A DNA stretch of 64,000 nt from Chitinophaga pinensis (GTDB lineage Bacteria > Bacteroidota > Bacteroidia > UKL13-3). Of this stretch, positions 1 to 8,785 are shown one piece after another. The first letter of the stretch is position 1, and the number at the start of each line of letters is the position of its first letter. The notes below the pieces were generated by a model. That model searched no databases and was not told the DNA's origin. It worked only from the letters and a program-made list of their open reading frames with translations. The position numbers and the translations under genes were made by a program. The stretch spans positions 1 through 64,000 of the forward strand of contig CAMDHZ010000001.1 of assembly GCA_945898275.1 (NCBI GenBank), written 5' to 3'.

Positions 1-1098
1 TTTAGTAACCTAATTGGTGGAGATGACGTTACCTTAGGTGGCACTGTAACTGCTAATTTTGATAATTTTAATATTGGTGTAGCTAAACCAGTTTCGCTTA
101 CAGGTACTTATACAAAATCAGGACCGGATGCTGGTAATTATAACTTAATTCAACCAAGTGGTTTAACTGCTACTATCACTCCAAAAACATTAAACATTAC
201 CGCTGATAATCAGGCCAAATGCCATGGTGCAGGTGTTACCTTAAATGGTTCAGAGTTTGGTGTATCTGGAATTATTTCTCCTGATGAGGTTACTTCTGTT
301 ACTTTAACCACAAGTGGCGCAGCAAGCGGAGCAGCAGCAAGTTCTACTCCATATTCAATTGCACCAAGTGCAGCAGTAGGTTCTGGCTTATCTAATTATG
401 ACATCAATTATATCAATGGTGAATTTCTAGTAAGGTCGAATCCAACTGCGAGTTTCTCTTTTAACGACAATACACAATGCTTTGTTGGACATGGGTTCAA
501 CTTAAGCAATACTTCTTCTAATGGCAGTACTACTGGTTCTGGAACAATCAATTCCTGGAGCTGGACAGCAACTGGTTCTAGCAATGCAGCCTTTACGGGT
601 GTTGGTCCACATGGCCCATTAACCTATGCCAGCCATGGTGATTATACCATTAACTTGACAGTTGCAGATCAACATGGTTGTACCCATAGCACTAACTTCA
701 CTAATAATGTAAGGGTTTACCAACACCCAACAGCATCTTTTACAACTGCTGAAACCAGCGGAACTGCAAACAATGACTACAATATATGTACTGGTGCAAC
801 TGTAACCTTTAATGGTACAAGTTCTAGTTATGGTTTTGGAGCAAGTAGCATCAGCTACCAATGGAGAAAAGATAATACAAATGCAAGTGGAACAGGGTCA
901 ACTGCCTCGATTTATAGTCCAGCCGTTAATGCTGTTAGCAACCCAGACGCAATAACATACTCATTAAGAGTTACAGATAACAATGGTTGTACTAGCAATG
1001 ATTTTGCTACTGAACCTTCACAAGTAATAAATGTTTACCCATTTGCTAGTCCAAGTTTATCAACTCCTGATATGGGAGCACAAGGCCAATTTGGTTAA
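1..1098 (+). CDS. Secreted adhesin-like protein with YDG/MBG and PKD-type domains (5'-truncated by window, ends at in-frame TAA)
   Basis: The frame is open from base 1 to a TAA at 1096-1098, so the start lies upstream of the window. The first ~140 residues look like YDG/MBG-type repeats of secreted Bacteroidota adhesins (a GNYNLIQPSGLTATITPKTL stretch, then an N-A-tail running into NPTASFSF). They are followed by PKD/Ig-like repeats with the DYTINLTVAD pattern. No catalytic motif is visible. The same reading frame continues straight after the TAA into the next entry, with the same composition, so both are probably one original gene and this stop is either a nonsense mutation or a sequencing error. 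The product would be a cell-surface or secreted protein, but without the downstream sorting domain it would not be a T9SS cargo. Confidence 0.7.
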   Translation, partial: FSNLIGGDDVTLGGTVTANFDNFNIGVAKPVSLTGTYTKSGPDAGNYNLIQPSGLTATITPKTLNITADNQAKCHGAGVTLNGSEFGVSGIISPDEVTSVTLTTSGAASGAAASSTPYSIAPSAAVGSGLSNYDINYINGEFLVRSNPTASFSFNDNTQCFVGHGFNLSNTSSNGSTTGSGTINSWSWTATGSSNAAFTGVGPHGPLTYASHGDYTINLTVADQHGCTHSTNFTNNVRVYQHPTASFTTAETSGTANNDYNICTGATVTFNGTSSSYGFGASSISYQWRKDNTNASGTGSTASIYSPAVNAVSNPDAITYSLRVTDNNGCTSNDFATEPSQVINVYPFASPSLSTPDMGAQGQFG

Positions 1099-1125
1099 AT
1101 AGGACTAAATGGAAATGGTGGACAG

Positions 1126-4100
1126 TTGATTTGTAATGGAGCAGCTATTTTTAGTGGTTCTGCAACAATTCCTTCAGGCACAATTGATGCTTACATATTT
1201 AATTATGGCGATGGAAGCTCTTTGGAATCAGTAACAGATCCAAGTTTGATGAAGCACACCTTCCCTACCGTAACAAACGTGCCTTGGGGAACACCAGGAG
1301 AACCAAATGTTAGATACACTATCCAAATGACAGCTGTAACCAACCAAGGATGTTCTACAAGTACTTCAATTTCTAGAGATATTAAAACTGGTCCAGATGC
1401 TAGTGTTGGATTAACTGACCCATCAACACAAAGCGTTACAAACAATAGCTTTGAATTCCTATTTGGAAATGTTGATCAGCATCCATCTTACAAAACAAGC
1501 AACCTTTGGGATTTTGGTGATGGAACTTCAACCACTGCTTCTTACCTAAATATTACCCCAAAAATTTATACTACTGCTGGAAACTTCCGCGCTCATTTGA
1601 TAATTTACACAAATACAGGTTGCACAGATACTGCGCATTACGACGTGGTAGTTACCCCTGCCCCTACCGCTTCATTTAGTGTTACTCCAAATAGTTGTAG
1701 CAACAGAAATGTGACATTTAACAGCGGCGCAAGTGTTGGAGCTGTTACTTACGCATGGAATTTTGGTGATGGTAATACTTCAACCTTAGCAAATCCAATC
1801 CACACTTATGCAGCAGATGGAAACTATACTGTTACACTTACTATTAATACTGGAGCTTCAAGTTCAAATCAATCGGTAGCAGTAGTAACTAATCCTGTGG
1901 CAGGAACTATTAGCACAAATCTTAATACATGCACAAACGAATACACCTTTAGCAGCAATGCAACGGGTACAAACCTTACCTACGCTTGGAGTTTTTCAGG
2001 AGGTAGTGGCAGTGCATCAACTACTTCTTCAGCACAGAGAACTTATAGTACTACCGACCCTACAACTGTAGATTTGACAGTAACAGCAAATGGTGCTTGT
2101 TCAACTGTTGTTGGTCAATTATCCTTAAACCCATTTGCAGCTATTCCTGGACCAAATGCAGGATTATCAGCTTCTTTGGTTAGTGCTTGTTCAACTTCAG
2201 TAACTATAACCAATACTTCTACAAATGCTGATAGCTATGAAATAAAAGTAGATGGTGGAAGTTATTCGGCTCAAACAACCTTCCCTTTCAATATTGATGG
2301 ATTAACACCAGGAATTCATACTATTTATATCAGAGCAACTGATGGCGGACTTTGTCCAGATGAAGCTTCAACAACTGTAACAGTTGCTCCAGCTACTGCT
2401 ACATTCACTGCAACTCCACCAGCTTGTGGCAAAAATGTAAGTTTCCAAAACACATCTTCAGTAAGTTATGGCTCTGCAACCTATGCATGGGATTTCAATA
2501 GTGCAGAAGGGACTTCTAGTTCAGAAAATCCTACATTTACATTTGCAACTGGAGGTTCAAAAGGAGTAAGTTTAAGTGTTATTTCTGTAAGTGGTTGTAC
2601 CTCATCCGTTTCAAATAATGTATCAGTAAGTTCTCTTGTAGGTCCAACAGCTTCATACACCTATACATCAGCTAGTGGTTGTGGTAATGGCAAACAATTT
2701 ACAAATACAACTAGTGGCACAGGGTTAAGCTACCTTTGGAATTTTGGAGACCATTCGGGTACTAGCTTGGAAAATCCAATTAAGTACTTTGGAAGCAGCG
2801 GCAATCATCTAGTGACACTAACTGTTTCGGATGGCGTTTGCTCTAGCAATGCAACTCAAACGATTAATATCTCGTCATTTAGCGGAAGCGCAGCATCCTT
2901 TGTAGAAGGAAATGACGATTACACTCAGGTATTAAGTGGAAATAGTTTTTATTTTGAAAATACAAGTACCCACACCAACGATGGTTGGATACCAAACTAC
3001 TTATGGAATTTTGGTGATGGAACAACTAGCACAAATACACATGTTTTTGGAAAAACTTATGCTTCAGCTGGCACATACACTATTACATTAACTGCAATTT
3101 CTAATTTAGGTTGTTCAACAACATTTACTAGAAATGTTATTGTATCTGCGCCAACCTCTGCAAGTTTTAGTTATACACCTAATGCATGTGGAAGTACTTC
3201 AATTACCTTTAATAGTTCAGCTTCAACTGGAGCTACCTCATACAGTTGGAATTTTGGTGATGGAAACACATCAACAATTGCCAATCCAACACATAATTAT
3301 GCTACTGCTGGAACTTATTCAGTTATATTAACTATCAATGGAAGTATCGCTTCAACACCTCAATCCGTAGTTGTATCTACAGCCCCAACTAGCGTTTCAA
3401 TTACTCCAGCTTTAAATGCTTGTAACACAACTTACACTTTTACAGCGGCAGCAACCGGAAGCAACCTTACTTACCTTTGGAGCTTTTCAAATGTAAATGG
3501 AGGTTCTCCAGTAAGCACTTCTGCAGTGGTAAACAAAAGCTATTCTGCTTCAGGTACAGAAAATGCAACTTTAACTGCATTCTCTGGTTCATGCTCAACT
3601 TCGGTTACTTTAAGTGGTTACTCTGTTTTTGCAACTGGACCATTAGTTACAGCTAACTTAGTAATTACAGCAGCAGACGCATGTTCTGGTACTAGAACAA
3701 TCAATAACACTGGCAGCACAGCAACAAGTTATCAGGTTAGTGTTGATGGTGGAGCCTACGCAAGTCAAAGCACTTTCCCTTATGATATAACTGGTCTAAG
3801 TGCTGGTTCGCATACTATCGCCCTAAAAGCAATTAATGGTAGCTGTGAAGATATTGATGAGGCTACCGTAGAAATCGGAAATGTAACTGCAGGATTTACT
3901 CCAACACCAAGTTCTTGTAACAAAAATGTTTCATTTTTAAACACCACAGTTGCAACTTATGGCACGCCAACCTTCGCTTGGACATTTACTGCAGCTAGTC
4001 CTTCTGCAAGCACAAGCACCAATCCAAGCACAACTTATACAAGTTCTGGCTTAAACAGCGCAACATTGGTTGCAACCTTAGGTAACGGTTGCCAATCAAC

Positions 4101-5037
4101 AGCTACAAATTCAGCTATCAATGTTTCAAGCGGTTCTGGTCCAGTGCCAGCTTTCACAAGTACTTTTGTAAATTCATCTGCTTGTAGCACTGGTTATGTG
4201 TTTAATAGCAGCACCTCAACAGGTGCAACTAGTTATACTTGGAATTTTGGTGATGGTGTTATGAACATCAGTACAGCAGGTACTACAATTTTCCATACTT
4301 ATGCAGCAACAGGAAGTTATACAGTTACTTTAACAGCTAACAATGGTGGATGCTCAAATTCAACAACAAATGCCATCAATGTAACAACCATTGGCAACCA
4401 AGTTCCAGATGCTAATATTTCTTTAGCCTTTGGTACACTTGCTACTCAATGTGTAACTGGAAATACTTTTTACTTTAACAATGAAAGTAGAGTGAACTCT
4501 CCTGAATGGATGCCTTCACATGCTTGGAATTTTGGAGATGGAACTACTGCAACACAAACACATATTCATTTTAAGAAAGAATATGCATCAGCTGGCACCT
4601 ACACTGTAACTTTAACCTCAACTTCTGCAAACGGTTGCACAGGAACAACAAGCATGCTTGTAACGGTTAGTCCAACACCATGCGCTGGTTTAAGTAAGAA
4701 TACAGACCCAGGCTATTATGGTGGAGATGATAATGTAAGAGAAATGCCTTCATCAACAACAGGCATTGGCAGTAACGAAGCTGCAAGTGAAATTAATTTG
4801 TATCCAAATCCAAACAATGGAACCTTCAAGTTGAGTTTAGGAAATATAACTAGCAAAAACGCTCAAATAACTATTGTAGATATGCTAGGAAGAGAAGTGT
4901 ATAGCGATTCAAAAACAATTTCTAATCAGTCAGAAATTACTATTCAGGATTTGAATTTAGCTGCAGGTAAATACAATCTGATATTTCTGGGTAGCGATCA
5001 GCAAATCATTCACAAATCATTTGCGGTTGTAAAATAA
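1126..5037 (+). CDS. Giant PKD-domain protein with T9SS type A C-terminal sorting domain (C-terminal part of an interrupted gene)
   Basis: About 1300 residues of tandem PKD/Ig-like domains. Canonical W-x-F-G-D-G-type motifs are seen near bases 1506, 1756, 2737, 3004, 3247, 4241 and 4524. The last ~85 residues form a T9SS sorting domain (INLYPNPNNGTFKLSLGN ... GREVYS ... LAAGKYNLIF). This predicts export by the type IX system and attachment to, or release from, the surface. The frame is the same as that of 1-1098 and is separated from it only by the TAA at 1096. The start given is a TTG at 1126; an ATG exists at 1249. No signal peptide follows either, so it is unlikely to be a functional independent gene. 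A strong terminator follows at 5053. The function of the domains (adhesion, matrix) is inferred from the family. Confidence 0.75.
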   Translation: MICNGAAIFSGSATIPSGTIDAYIFNYGDGSSLESVTDPSLMKHTFPTVTNVPWGTPGEPNVRYTIQMTAVTNQGCSTSTSISRDIKTGPDASVGLTDPSTQSVTNNSFEFLFGNVDQHPSYKTSNLWDFGDGTSTTASYLNITPKIYTTAGNFRAHLIIYTNTGCTDTAHYDVVVTPAPTASFSVTPNSCSNRNVTFNSGASVGAVTYAWNFGDGNTSTLANPIHTYAADGNYTVTLTINTGASSSNQSVAVVTNPVAGTISTNLNTCTNEYTFSSNATGTNLTYAWSFSGGSGSASTTSSAQRTYSTTDPTTVDLTVTANGACSTVVGQLSLNPFAAIPGPNAGLSASLVSACSTSVTITNTSTNADSYEIKVDGGSYSAQTTFPFNIDGLTPGIHTIYIRATDGGLCPDEASTTVTVAPATATFTATPPACGKNVSFQNTSSVSYGSATYAWDFNSAEGTSSSENPTFTFATGGSKGVSLSVISVSGCTSSVSNNVSVSSLVGPTASYTYTSASGCGNGKQFTNTTSGTGLSYLWNFGDHSGTSLENPIKYFGSSGNHLVTLTVSDGVCSSNATQTINISSFSGSAASFVEGNDDYTQVLSGNSFYFENTSTHTNDGWIPNYLWNFGDGTTSTNTHVFGKTYASAGTYTITLTAISNLGCSTTFTRNVIVSAPTSASFSYTPNACGSTSITFNSSASTGATSYSWNFGDGNTSTIANPTHNYATAGTYSVILTINGSIASTPQSVVVSTAPTSVSITPALNACNTTYTFTAAATGSNLTYLWSFSNVNGGSPVSTSAVVNKSYSASGTENATLTAFSGSCSTSVTLSGYSVFATGPLVTANLVITAADACSGTRTINNTGSTATSYQVSVDGGAYASQSTFPYDITGLSAGSHTIALKAINGSCEDIDEATVEIGNVTAGFTPTPSSCNKNVSFLNTTVATYGTPTFAWTFTAASPSASTSTNPSTTYTSSGLNSATLVATLGNGCQSTATNSAINVSSGSGPVPAFTSTFVNSSACSTGYVFNSSTSTGATSYTWNFGDGVMNISTAGTTIFHTYAATGSYTVTLTANNGGCSNSTTNAINVTTIGNQVPDANISLAFGTLATQCVTGNTFYFNNESRVNSPEWMPSHAWNFGDGTTATQTHIHFKKEYASAGTYTVTLTSTSANGCTGTTSMLVTVSPTPCAGLSKNTDPGYYGGDDNVREMPSSTTGIGSNEAASEINLYPNPNNGTFKLSLGNITSKNAQITIVDMLGREVYSDSKTISNQSEITIQDLNLAAGKYNLIFLGSDQQIIHKSFAVVK
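1661..3150 (+). repeat. PKD super-module copy A (about 1.5 kb)
   Basis: This is a run of about six domains. In order they begin near SFSVTPNSC, NLNTCTNEYTF, SLVSACSTSVTI, ATFTATPPACGKNVSF, SASGCGNG and GNSFYFEN. The same domain order recurs in copy B. Boundaries are judged by eye at the protein level; at the DNA level the copies have diverged. Confidence 0.65.
3151..4675 (+). repeat. PKD super-module copy B (about 1.5 kb)
   Basis: This repeats the domain order of copy A: SFSYTPNACGS, ALNACNTTYTF, TAADACSGTRTI, GFTPTPSSCNKNVSF, FVNSSACSTG and GNTFYFNN. The end of a further copy is recognisable just upstream of copy A (NSFEFLFGN ... LWDFGDGTST, about bases 1440-1660), so at least two and a half modules are present. 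Confidence 0.65.
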
Positions 5038-5052
5038 ACAACGTGATATTCC

Positions 5053-5090
5053 AAAAAAGGAGGCTACAATTAAAAGTAGCCTCCTTTTTT
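5053..5090 (+). terminator. Strong intrinsic terminator after the PKD gene
   Basis: A perfect 15-bp stem (AAAAAAGGAGGCTAC / GTAGCCTCCTTTTTT) with an 8-nt loop, followed by more T. It sits 16 bases after the stop of the PKD protein gene. The A and T flanks make it usable in both directions. Confidence 0.9.
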
Positions 5091-5092
5091 TT

Positions 5093-5102
5093 GGTTTGAA
5101 CC
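5093..5102. repeat. GGTTYRAACC palindrome element (intergenic copy)
   Basis: GGTTTGAACC lies 2 bases after the terminator stem, in a 224-base gene-free gap between the PKD and OmpA genes. It is one of 19 exact copies in the window (see findings). Confidence 0.8.
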
Positions 5103-5261
5103 TAAGTCTATATTAAGAAAGTATTATTTTATTCTGTTTATAGAATTATTTATATAGTAAAGGGAATTTTATGCTTAAAAAATATATGATTAGCAACTAT
5201 ATATGCTGCGCTTTTTCAACAAAAAACCGTAGAAAGAGCATGAAAAACAAAGCATTATAAA

Positions 5262-6800
5262 ATGAAAACAATTATCCTAAGGAAATTAAATTTCGTACTA
5301 TTAACGATTTTGCTCACCCAAGGAGTATTCGCCCAAACCTCAAACCATCCTTGGAGTGTTGGATTGGGTGTTGGAATATTGGATTACAAAGGTGAATTAG
5401 GAAATGGCTTATTTAATTTCCAGTTAAAATCATTTGAAATAAATAGTGTTAAAAGTAACAATAGACCAGGAATTGGGGTGTTAACAGTAGCACGTTACTT
5501 AAATGAAAAATTTGATGTTGCAGTGAACGGACATTGGGGGGAATGGGGATACTATAATACAGATAATAATTCATTTTTCTATCGTAATTCTAGATATTTA
5601 GACGCAAATATTCGTTGGAAGTTTTTAAGTAAAACACCTAAATATTTTGAACCTTTTGCACTAGCAGGGTTGGGTTACAGAAATTTAGAGGCTACTCAAG
5701 TAACATCTGCTCAAAACGAACTTGTTTTACCACTTGGACTTGGCGCTAGAATCCCTTTCAACGATCGATTAGGATTAACATTACAATCTAACCTAGGGTT
5801 AACTACTGGAGACAACGGTGATGCCAACATTGAAGGAGGAAAAGATATTTTTTGGAATCATAGTTTAGTATTAAGCTACTCATTTGGTAAAGTTGATGGC
5901 GATGCTGATAAAGATGGCGTTAAAGATTCAAAAGACAAGTGTCCAAATACACCAGAAGGCGCTAAAGTGGATGAAGATGGCTGCGAAATTGATACAGACA
6001 AAGACGGTATCTCAGACAGATTAGATTCATGCCCTGCTGTTCCTGGTATTCCTGCCTTCAACGGTTGCCCTGATAGAGACAATGATGGCGTTCAAGATAA
6101 ACAAGATGAATGTCCAGATAATGCTGGAGAAATTGGTTTAAAAGGCTGCCCAGATAAAGACAAGGATGGCATTGCAGATAAAGATGATGCCTGTCCAGAA
6201 GTTTTTGGAGTTGCCTTATTCAAAGGTTGCCCAGACACCGATAATGATAGTATTCAAGATGCTAAGGATGATTGCCCAACCATTAAAGGTTTAGCAATAT
6301 TTAACGGTTGCCCTGATAGAGATGAAGACGGAGTGCCAGATAAAGATGATGCGTGCCCTGATGTTAAAGGTTTAAAAGAACTTAAAGGTTGTCCAAAAGA
6401 TAATCCTAACCCCGTTCCACCGATTCCTCCTGTTCCAGTTCCTCCTGCTCCAAAACCCGATACTATTGAAGTTCAAAGCATAAGGTTCAAACTAAATTCT
6501 ACTGAATTAACTGAAGAATCTGTTGAAAGATTAGCAAAAGCTATTGATTACATGAAGACAAATAAAGGATATACTTTATTATTATCTGGACATACTGATA
6601 ATACTGGCTCTGCAGCCTATAATTTGGAGTTGTCTAAGCGTCGTGCCTCTTCGGTAAAAACCTATTTGATTGGTAAAGGTGTTCCAGCTACTAGCATCAG
6701 AACACAAGGTTTTGGTTTGAAATTCCCAATTTCCGACAACGAAACTGAAGAAGGCCGTTTTGAAAATAGAAGAGTAATCCTTCAAGGAATTAAAAAATAA
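5262..6800 (+). CDS. OmpA-family outer membrane protein with thrombospondin type 3 repeats
   Basis: 512 residues: a signal peptide ending near GVFAQ (residue ~25), an N-terminal beta-barrel to about residue 205, then calcium-binding-type TSP3 repeats of the pattern DxDxDGxxDxxDxCP (about residues 210-380), a proline linker (PVPPIPPVPVPPAP) and a C-terminal OmpA domain that would bind peptidoglycan (SGHTDNTGSAAYNLELSKRR). It probably links the outer membrane to the cell wall. Bacteroidota often carry such proteins beside T9SS or gliding genes, and here it follows a T9SS cargo gene. It has its own terminator at 6827. The ATG at 5262 is chosen because the signal peptide follows at once. Confidence 0.9.
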   Translation: MKTIILRKLNFVLLTILLTQGVFAQTSNHPWSVGLGVGILDYKGELGNGLFNFQLKSFEINSVKSNNRPGIGVLTVARYLNEKFDVAVNGHWGEWGYYNTDNNSFFYRNSRYLDANIRWKFLSKTPKYFEPFALAGLGYRNLEATQVTSAQNELVLPLGLGARIPFNDRLGLTLQSNLGLTTGDNGDANIEGGKDIFWNHSLVLSYSFGKVDGDADKDGVKDSKDKCPNTPEGAKVDEDGCEIDTDKDGISDRLDSCPAVPGIPAFNGCPDRDNDGVQDKQDECPDNAGEIGLKGCPDKDKDGIADKDDACPEVFGVALFKGCPDTDNDSIQDAKDDCPTIKGLAIFNGCPDRDEDGVPDKDDACPDVKGLKELKGCPKDNPNPVPPIPPVPVPPAPKPDTIEVQSIRFKLNSTELTEESVERLAKAIDYMKTNKGYTLLLSGHTDNTGSAAYNLELSKRRASSVKTYLIGKGVPATSIRTQGFGLKFPISDNETEEGRFENRRVILQGIKK

Positions 6801-6826
6801 AACAATATAATTATTCAATAGTTTAT

Positions 6827-6866
6827 CTTAAAAGGTCATTGACAAATATGTTAATGACCTTTTAAG
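6827..6866 (+). terminator. Intrinsic terminator after the OmpA-family gene
   Basis: A perfect 14-bp inverted repeat, CTTAAAAGGTCATT / AATGACCTTTTAAG, with a 12-nt loop. It lies 26 bases after the stop codon. The T-run is short (TTTT inside the stem). Confidence 0.75.
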
Positions 6867-6889
6867 CTTAATAAACACTAATAAAACAA

Positions 6890-7207
6890 ATGCGTTATCA
6901 AAATCATATTTTCGTTTGCACCAACCAAAAAGCTGAAGGAAAAGCTTGTTGCGGCGAAACCCGAGGCATGGAATTAGTTGAAAAATTTAGAGATGCCATT
7001 AAAGAAGCGGGTTTAGTTGGAAAAGTTCGAGCCCAAAAATCTGGTTGTCTAGATGCCTGCAAACACGGTCCAGCCGCTGTTATTTACCCAGAAGGAACTT
7101 ATTACGGAAACATTCAACCTGAGGATGTAAAAAGAATTGTTGAAGAACATATTGTTGGCGGTAAAGAACTCACCGAGAAGGTAATCATTTTCGAAAAACT
7201 AGATTAA
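6890..7207 (+). CDS. Thioredoxin-like 2Fe-2S ferredoxin domain protein
   Basis: 105 residues, matching in length and cysteine layout the small (2Fe-2S) ferredoxin domain proteins with a thioredoxin-like fold. Cys10 is in the FVCTNQK strand, Cys20/Cys21 are in GKACCG, and Cys53 and Cys57 are in SGCLDACKHGP. This family binds one 2Fe-2S cluster and is presumed to carry electrons; no partner is visible here. The last 9 bases overlap the convergent DNA ligase gene. The start is the ATG directly after the upstream terminator. Confidence 0.85.
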   Translation: MRYQNHIFVCTNQKAEGKACCGETRGMELVEKFRDAIKEAGLVGKVRAQKSGCLDACKHGPAAVIYPEGTYYGNIQPEDVKRIVEEHIVGGKELTEKVIIFEKLD

Positions 7208-8785
7208 CTTTTTTAACTCTTCTAAAGTATTTGCCTCTTCGGCAGATTTATCTCTTCGCCACCTCAATATTCGCGGAAACCTGAGGGCTACGCCGCATTT
7301 GTGACGGGTACTTTCTTGAAGACCTTCAAAACCAATTTCGAAAACCAATTGAGGGGTAACGGTCCTTACTGGACCAAACTTCTCCAAAGTATTCTTTTTC
7401 ACAAATTGGTCTACTTCAATCATCTCTTTATCTGTTAAACCAGAATAAGCTTTTGTAAAAGTTTGTAATTTCCCTTCGTGCCATAAAGCAAAAGTATAAT
7501 CGGTGTACAAATCTGCCCTACGCCCATGCCCCTTTTGCGCATAAACCAACACAGCATCAATGTGCATTGGATTAACTTTCCATTTCCACCAGTCTCCTCT
7601 TTTGCGACCATTTTGGTAAGGAGAGGATTTTCGCTTCAACATCAATCCTTCTGCTTTTTGCGACTTACTTTCTTCCCTAAGCTTAGCAAGCATTTCCCAA
7701 TTTCCAGAATCCAAAACAGGCGACAATTGGATCAAACCGAAACCATTTTGTGTAATAATTTGCTCTAATACTTTTCTTCTTTCTGATAGCGATTTGCTTC
7801 TTACATCAATTCCATCGAATTCTAATACATCATAGGCAATGATTGCACAAGGGCAGGTTTCTATCATTTTGGCCGATGGCTTTTTGCGTGTTATCCGTTT
7901 TTGCAATAAGTTAAATGGTAGGGCCTCTTGATTTTTATAGGCCAATAATTCTCCATCAATCACGGTGCCATTAGGCAAATGAGTGGCCGAAGCTATCAGC
8001 TCAGGGAAATTTTCACTAATCAATTCCTCACCTCTCGACCATAAAAATGCCTGATTATTACGTTTTATCAACTGAATTCTAATACCATCCCACTTCCATT
8101 CTGCTTGCCAATCTGCTATATCCCCAAGTTCGCTCACATCTGATTCTATGGGATAGGACAAATAAAATGGATAAGGTTTGGCATCCTCTTGATTTGCCAA
8201 ATCTTGCAAAAACAATTCTTCGAAAGTGTGAAGAGTAGGCTGCCAATTGCCCATTAATCGATGTGCAATTTCTGGAGCTGGTTTTTGCAAATGTTTACTT
8301 AAAGCTTGAACCAAAAGCTGTTGAGAAACGCCAATTCTAAAACCACCAGTTAAAAACTTATTATATAAAAAGCATGTATTTTTATCCAACTGAAGCCAAC
8401 GTTCTTGAAGTAAATGCCTCTTTTCATCTTGTGAGAAGCTTGCCATTTGTACAATTTCTTGCATCAATTCAGCCAAACTAAATTGCAGTGTTTCACCTGT
8501 ATTTTTATTTGCAAAAAGTAAGGCAATTGTTTCTGCAATATCTCCTACCACAGCATAACATTCTTCAAAAAGCCAAGGCTCCACGTTTGATGCACTTGCA
8601 GCCCAGGTTCTCATGTCCATTGCCTTGATAGGTTTTTTAGGTTTTCTACCAGTAAACAACGCAATTAACCAAAGTTTATCTTTATCTGAGGCAACATTTA
8701 AATAGGTAAGTAGCGCTGCTACCTTATCGTTTGTTTTGTTGCTAGCATCGAGTTCATCAAATAACTGCGCCCAATCAGCCTGCAT
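7199..8785 (-). CDS. ATP-dependent DNA ligase
   Basis: 528 residues. It has an N-terminal DNA-binding domain (about 1-200), the adenylation motif K231-W-D-G-I-R with Lys231 as the expected AMP-accepting residue, further nucleotidyltransferase motifs (DGELLAYK, EGLMLKRK, DWWKWK) and an OB-fold C-terminus. It would seal nicks using ATP, in addition to the NAD-dependent ligase expected elsewhere. It overlaps the upstream exonuclease gene by 11 bases, so the two are translationally coupled. The pair matches the ligase-associated DNA damage response set (ligase plus SNM1-like nuclease), usually accompanied by an Lhr-like helicase and a phosphoesterase, which are absent here. Confidence 0.93.
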   Translation of the reverse strand: MQADWAQLFDELDASNKTNDKVAALLTYLNVASDKDKLWLIALFTGRKPKKPIKAMDMRTWAASASNVEPWLFEECYAVVGDIAETIALLFANKNTGETLQFSLAELMQEIVQMASFSQDEKRHLLQERWLQLDKNTCFLYNKFLTGGFRIGVSQQLLVQALSKHLQKPAPEIAHRLMGNWQPTLHTFEELFLQDLANQEDAKPYPFYLSYPIESDVSELGDIADWQAEWKWDGIRIQLIKRNNQAFLWSRGEELISENFPELIASATHLPNGTVIDGELLAYKNQEALPFNLLQKRITRKKPSAKMIETCPCAIIAYDVLEFDGIDVRSKSLSERRKVLEQIITQNGFGLIQLSPVLDSGNWEMLAKLREESKSQKAEGLMLKRKSSPYQNGRKRGDWWKWKVNPMHIDAVLVYAQKGHGRRADLYTDYTFALWHEGKLQTFTKAYSGLTDKEMIEVDQFVKKNTLEKFGPVRTVTPQLVFEIGFEGLQESTRHKCGVALRFPRILRWRRDKSAEEANTLEELKKLI

